From NCBI GenBank assembly GCA_023436385.1, contig JAEZJH010000330.1:1-6601 (forward strand): 6,601 nucleotides of DNA, read 5' to 3'. The notes beneath the pieces are model-generated. The model did not search any database. It worked only from the letters and a program-made list of their open reading frames with translations, and had not been told where the DNA came from. This DNA comes from Pseudomonadota bacterium. GTDB taxonomy: Bacteria > Myxococcota > Myxococcia > Myxococcales > Vulgatibacteraceae. Positions 5,667 to 6,601 of this stretch are shown in pieces; the stretch's first letter is position 1; each line of letters opens with the position of its first letter. Position numbers and translations under genes: made by a program.

Positions 5667-6281
5667 ATGAACTCGGTCGTCCCCCTCCTCGGCCTGGTCC
5701 TATTCGCCTACCTGCTCGGCGCGGTGCCCTTCGGGCTCCTGGTCGGCAAGCTCTTCTTCCAGACCGACGTGCGTCGGATCGGCTCGGGCAACATCGGCGC
5801 GACCAACGTCGCCCGCGCCGCCGGGAAGAAGGCGGCGATCGCCGTCCTGGTCCTCGACACGCTGAAGTCGTTCCTGCCGGCCTGGCTCGCCAAGGTCTGG
5901 CTGGTGTCGGGGGCAGCGGATCCCGCGGCCATGGCCTGGTGGCCGGCCGCGATCGGCTTCGCCGCCTTCGCCGGCCACATCTTCCCGGTCTACCTGGGCT
6001 TCAAGGGCGGCAAGGGCGTGGCCACCGCGCTCGGCGTCCTCTTCGCGGTGGTGCCCTGGATCGCCGTCGCCGGCCTCGTCACCTACGCGGTGGTCTGGGG
6101 CACGACCCGGGTCTCGTCCCTGGGCTCGCTCTCCGCGGTGGCGCTCACCACCATCCTCTCCCTGTTCCTTGCCGCCTATCCGGCCTACACGGTGGTGGTG
6201 CTGGCGATGATGCTCCTCATCCTGGTCCGGCACGCCGGCAACATCCGGCGTCTGGTCCAGCGCGAGGAGAGCAAGGTCTAA
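5667..6281 (+). CDS. plsY: Acyl-phosphate:glycerol-3-phosphate acyltransferase PlsY
   Basis: 204 residues, the usual PlsY length. PlsY is an inner-membrane enzyme that moves the acyl group from acyl-phosphate (made by PlsX) to position 1 of sn-glycerol-3-phosphate, giving lysophosphatidic acid, the first step of phospholipid synthesis in most bacteria. All three family motifs are seen: motif 1 GSGNIGATNVARAAGKK (39-55); motif 2 GHIFPVYLGFKGGKGVAT (103-120), with the phosphate-binding glycine/lysine run; and motif 3 RHAGNIRRL with a following Glu (188-201). Hydrophobic segments are visible at about 4-28, 57-80, 90-110, 118-143 and 155-187. The start ATG at 5667-5669 has no good Shine-Dalgarno, so translational coupling to the upstream DUF2752 gene 11 nt away is likely. 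The stop TAA overlaps the TAG of the convergent gene. No key residue is missing. Confidence 0.96.
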   Translation: MNSVVPLLGLVLFAYLLGAVPFGLLVGKLFFQTDVRRIGSGNIGATNVARAAGKKAAIAVLVLDTLKSFLPAWLAKVWLVSGAADPAAMAWWPAAIGFAAFAGHIFPVYLGFKGGKGVATALGVLFAVVPWIAVAGLVTYAVVWGTTRVSSLGSLSAVALTTILSLFLAAYPAYTVVVLAMMLLILVRHAGNIRRLVQREESKV

Positions 6282-6580
6282 GGGTTCTCGGCCCGGCGGC
6301 GGTGCACCGCCTCGGCGCGCGCGCCGCCGCAGAGCGCCCCGAGGATCAGGCCGGCCCCGGTGACCAGGGCCCAGCCCGCGGGGACGAGGGTGACGTAGCC
6401 CACGAACGGCGTGAGCAGGAAGCCGACCAGGGTGATCCCCACCAGCGCCCAGCCGAGCGCCGGGAAGATCTCGTGCCGGAGCGCCCGCCGCGGCGAGCCG
6501 AGCAGGTAGCCGCCAAAGGCGCCGCCGGCCAGCCCGTTGGCCGGGGGGACGAAAAAGAGACACAACGAGAGCCCGAGCAT
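6278..6580 (-). CDS. Small glycine-rich membrane protein of unknown function
   Basis: 100 residues from ATG 6578-6580 to TAG 6278-6280. The frame stays open to the window edge (adding seven codons, ERRATRW) and there is no Shine-Dalgarno before this ATG, so the true start may lie outside. I do not recognise the family. It shows a hydrophobic stretch with FFVPPANGLAGGAFGGYLLG (residues 9-28), a basic loop SPRRALRHE, then about 45 hydrophobic residues that could make two membrane helices (about 38-83), and a basic tail ending HRRRAENP. Codons end almost always in G or C and the composition is membrane-like, which supports a real gene over a shadow frame. It is convergent with plsY, and their stop codons share bases. 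Confidence 0.65.
   Translation of the reverse strand: MLGLSLCLFFVPPANGLAGGAFGGYLLGSPRRALRHEIFPALGWALVGITLVGFLLTPFVGYVTLVPAGWALVTGAGLILGALCGGARAEAVHRRRAENP
6294..6329 (+). repeat. Nested palindromes just past the plsY stop (possible plsY terminator)
   Basis: Two perfect 14-bp palindromes, GGCGGTGCACCGCC (6298-6311) and CGGCGCGCGCGCCG (6313-6326), sit side by side. An 8-bp stem CGGCGGCG/CGCCGCCG (6294-6301 with 6322-6329) can enclose them. They lie 13-48 nt after plsY, within the 3' end of the convergent gene. There is no T-tract, so terminator function is speculative; low-complexity GC sequence is the other explanation. Confidence 0.3.
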
Positions 6581-6601
6581 CCACCGCGTCGCCCGCCGCT
6601 C

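Noticed and set aside
1..6601. CRISPR array, transposon, prophage, tRNA or rRNA
   Set aside because: I saw no regularly spaced repeats, transposase or phage proteins, terminal inverted repeats with target duplications, or tRNA/rRNA signatures on either strand.

Overview
The window is GC-rich DNA, with most codons ending in G or C, from a bacterium that is probably a member of the Myxococcota (former Deltaproteobacteria). The best clue is the elongation factor G. Its sequence is of the spdEFG1/mitochondrial EFG1 type (AHIDSGKTT G1 loop, GKDGVGA and DSM..E motifs), and that subfamily is known from spirochaetes, planctomycetes and delta-proteobacteria. The phylum assignment is an inference and the species cannot be told.

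Layout. (1) Positions 1-629, plus strand: the 3' part of a divergent pyruvate-kinase-family gene that lacks the C-terminal allosteric domain and carries Gly at the catalytic Thr position. (2) 630-999: no gene; it holds some hairpins and, at 944-975, the terminator of the next gene. (3) 1000-2616, minus strand: ybiT, an ABC-F ribosome-associated ATPase, with a strong Shine-Dalgarno. (4) 2617-2709: a short spacer with a perfect 10-bp stem-loop, probably the fusA terminator. (5) 2710-4818, minus strand: fusA, a complete spdEFG1-type EF-G starting at GTG. (6) 4819-5205: a divergent intergenic region. It contains a structured fusA leader with a possible short upstream ORF, tetraloop-type hairpins, and two runs of G-tracts predicted to form G-quadruplexes just before the plus-strand genes. 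(7) 5206-5655 and 5667-6281, plus strand: a DUF2752 membrane protein and plsY (glycerol-3-phosphate acyltransferase), 11 nt apart and probably co-transcribed. (8) 6278-6580, minus strand, possibly running past the window edge: a small unrecognised membrane protein whose stop codon overlaps the plsY stop.

How the genes relate. fusA and ybiT are codirectional and both act on the ribosome (translocation, and ABC-F binding at the E site), but a hairpin separates them, so they may be separate transcription units. DUF2752-plsY is a membrane/lipid-synthesis pair transcribed away from fusA. fusA is not in the classical str operon here.

The window is mostly housekeeping. I see no mobile element, CRISPR array, tRNA or rRNA, and no clear novel multi-gene system. 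The points most worth a second look are the altered pyruvate-kinase-like protein and the divergent control region upstream of fusA and DUF2752-plsY.
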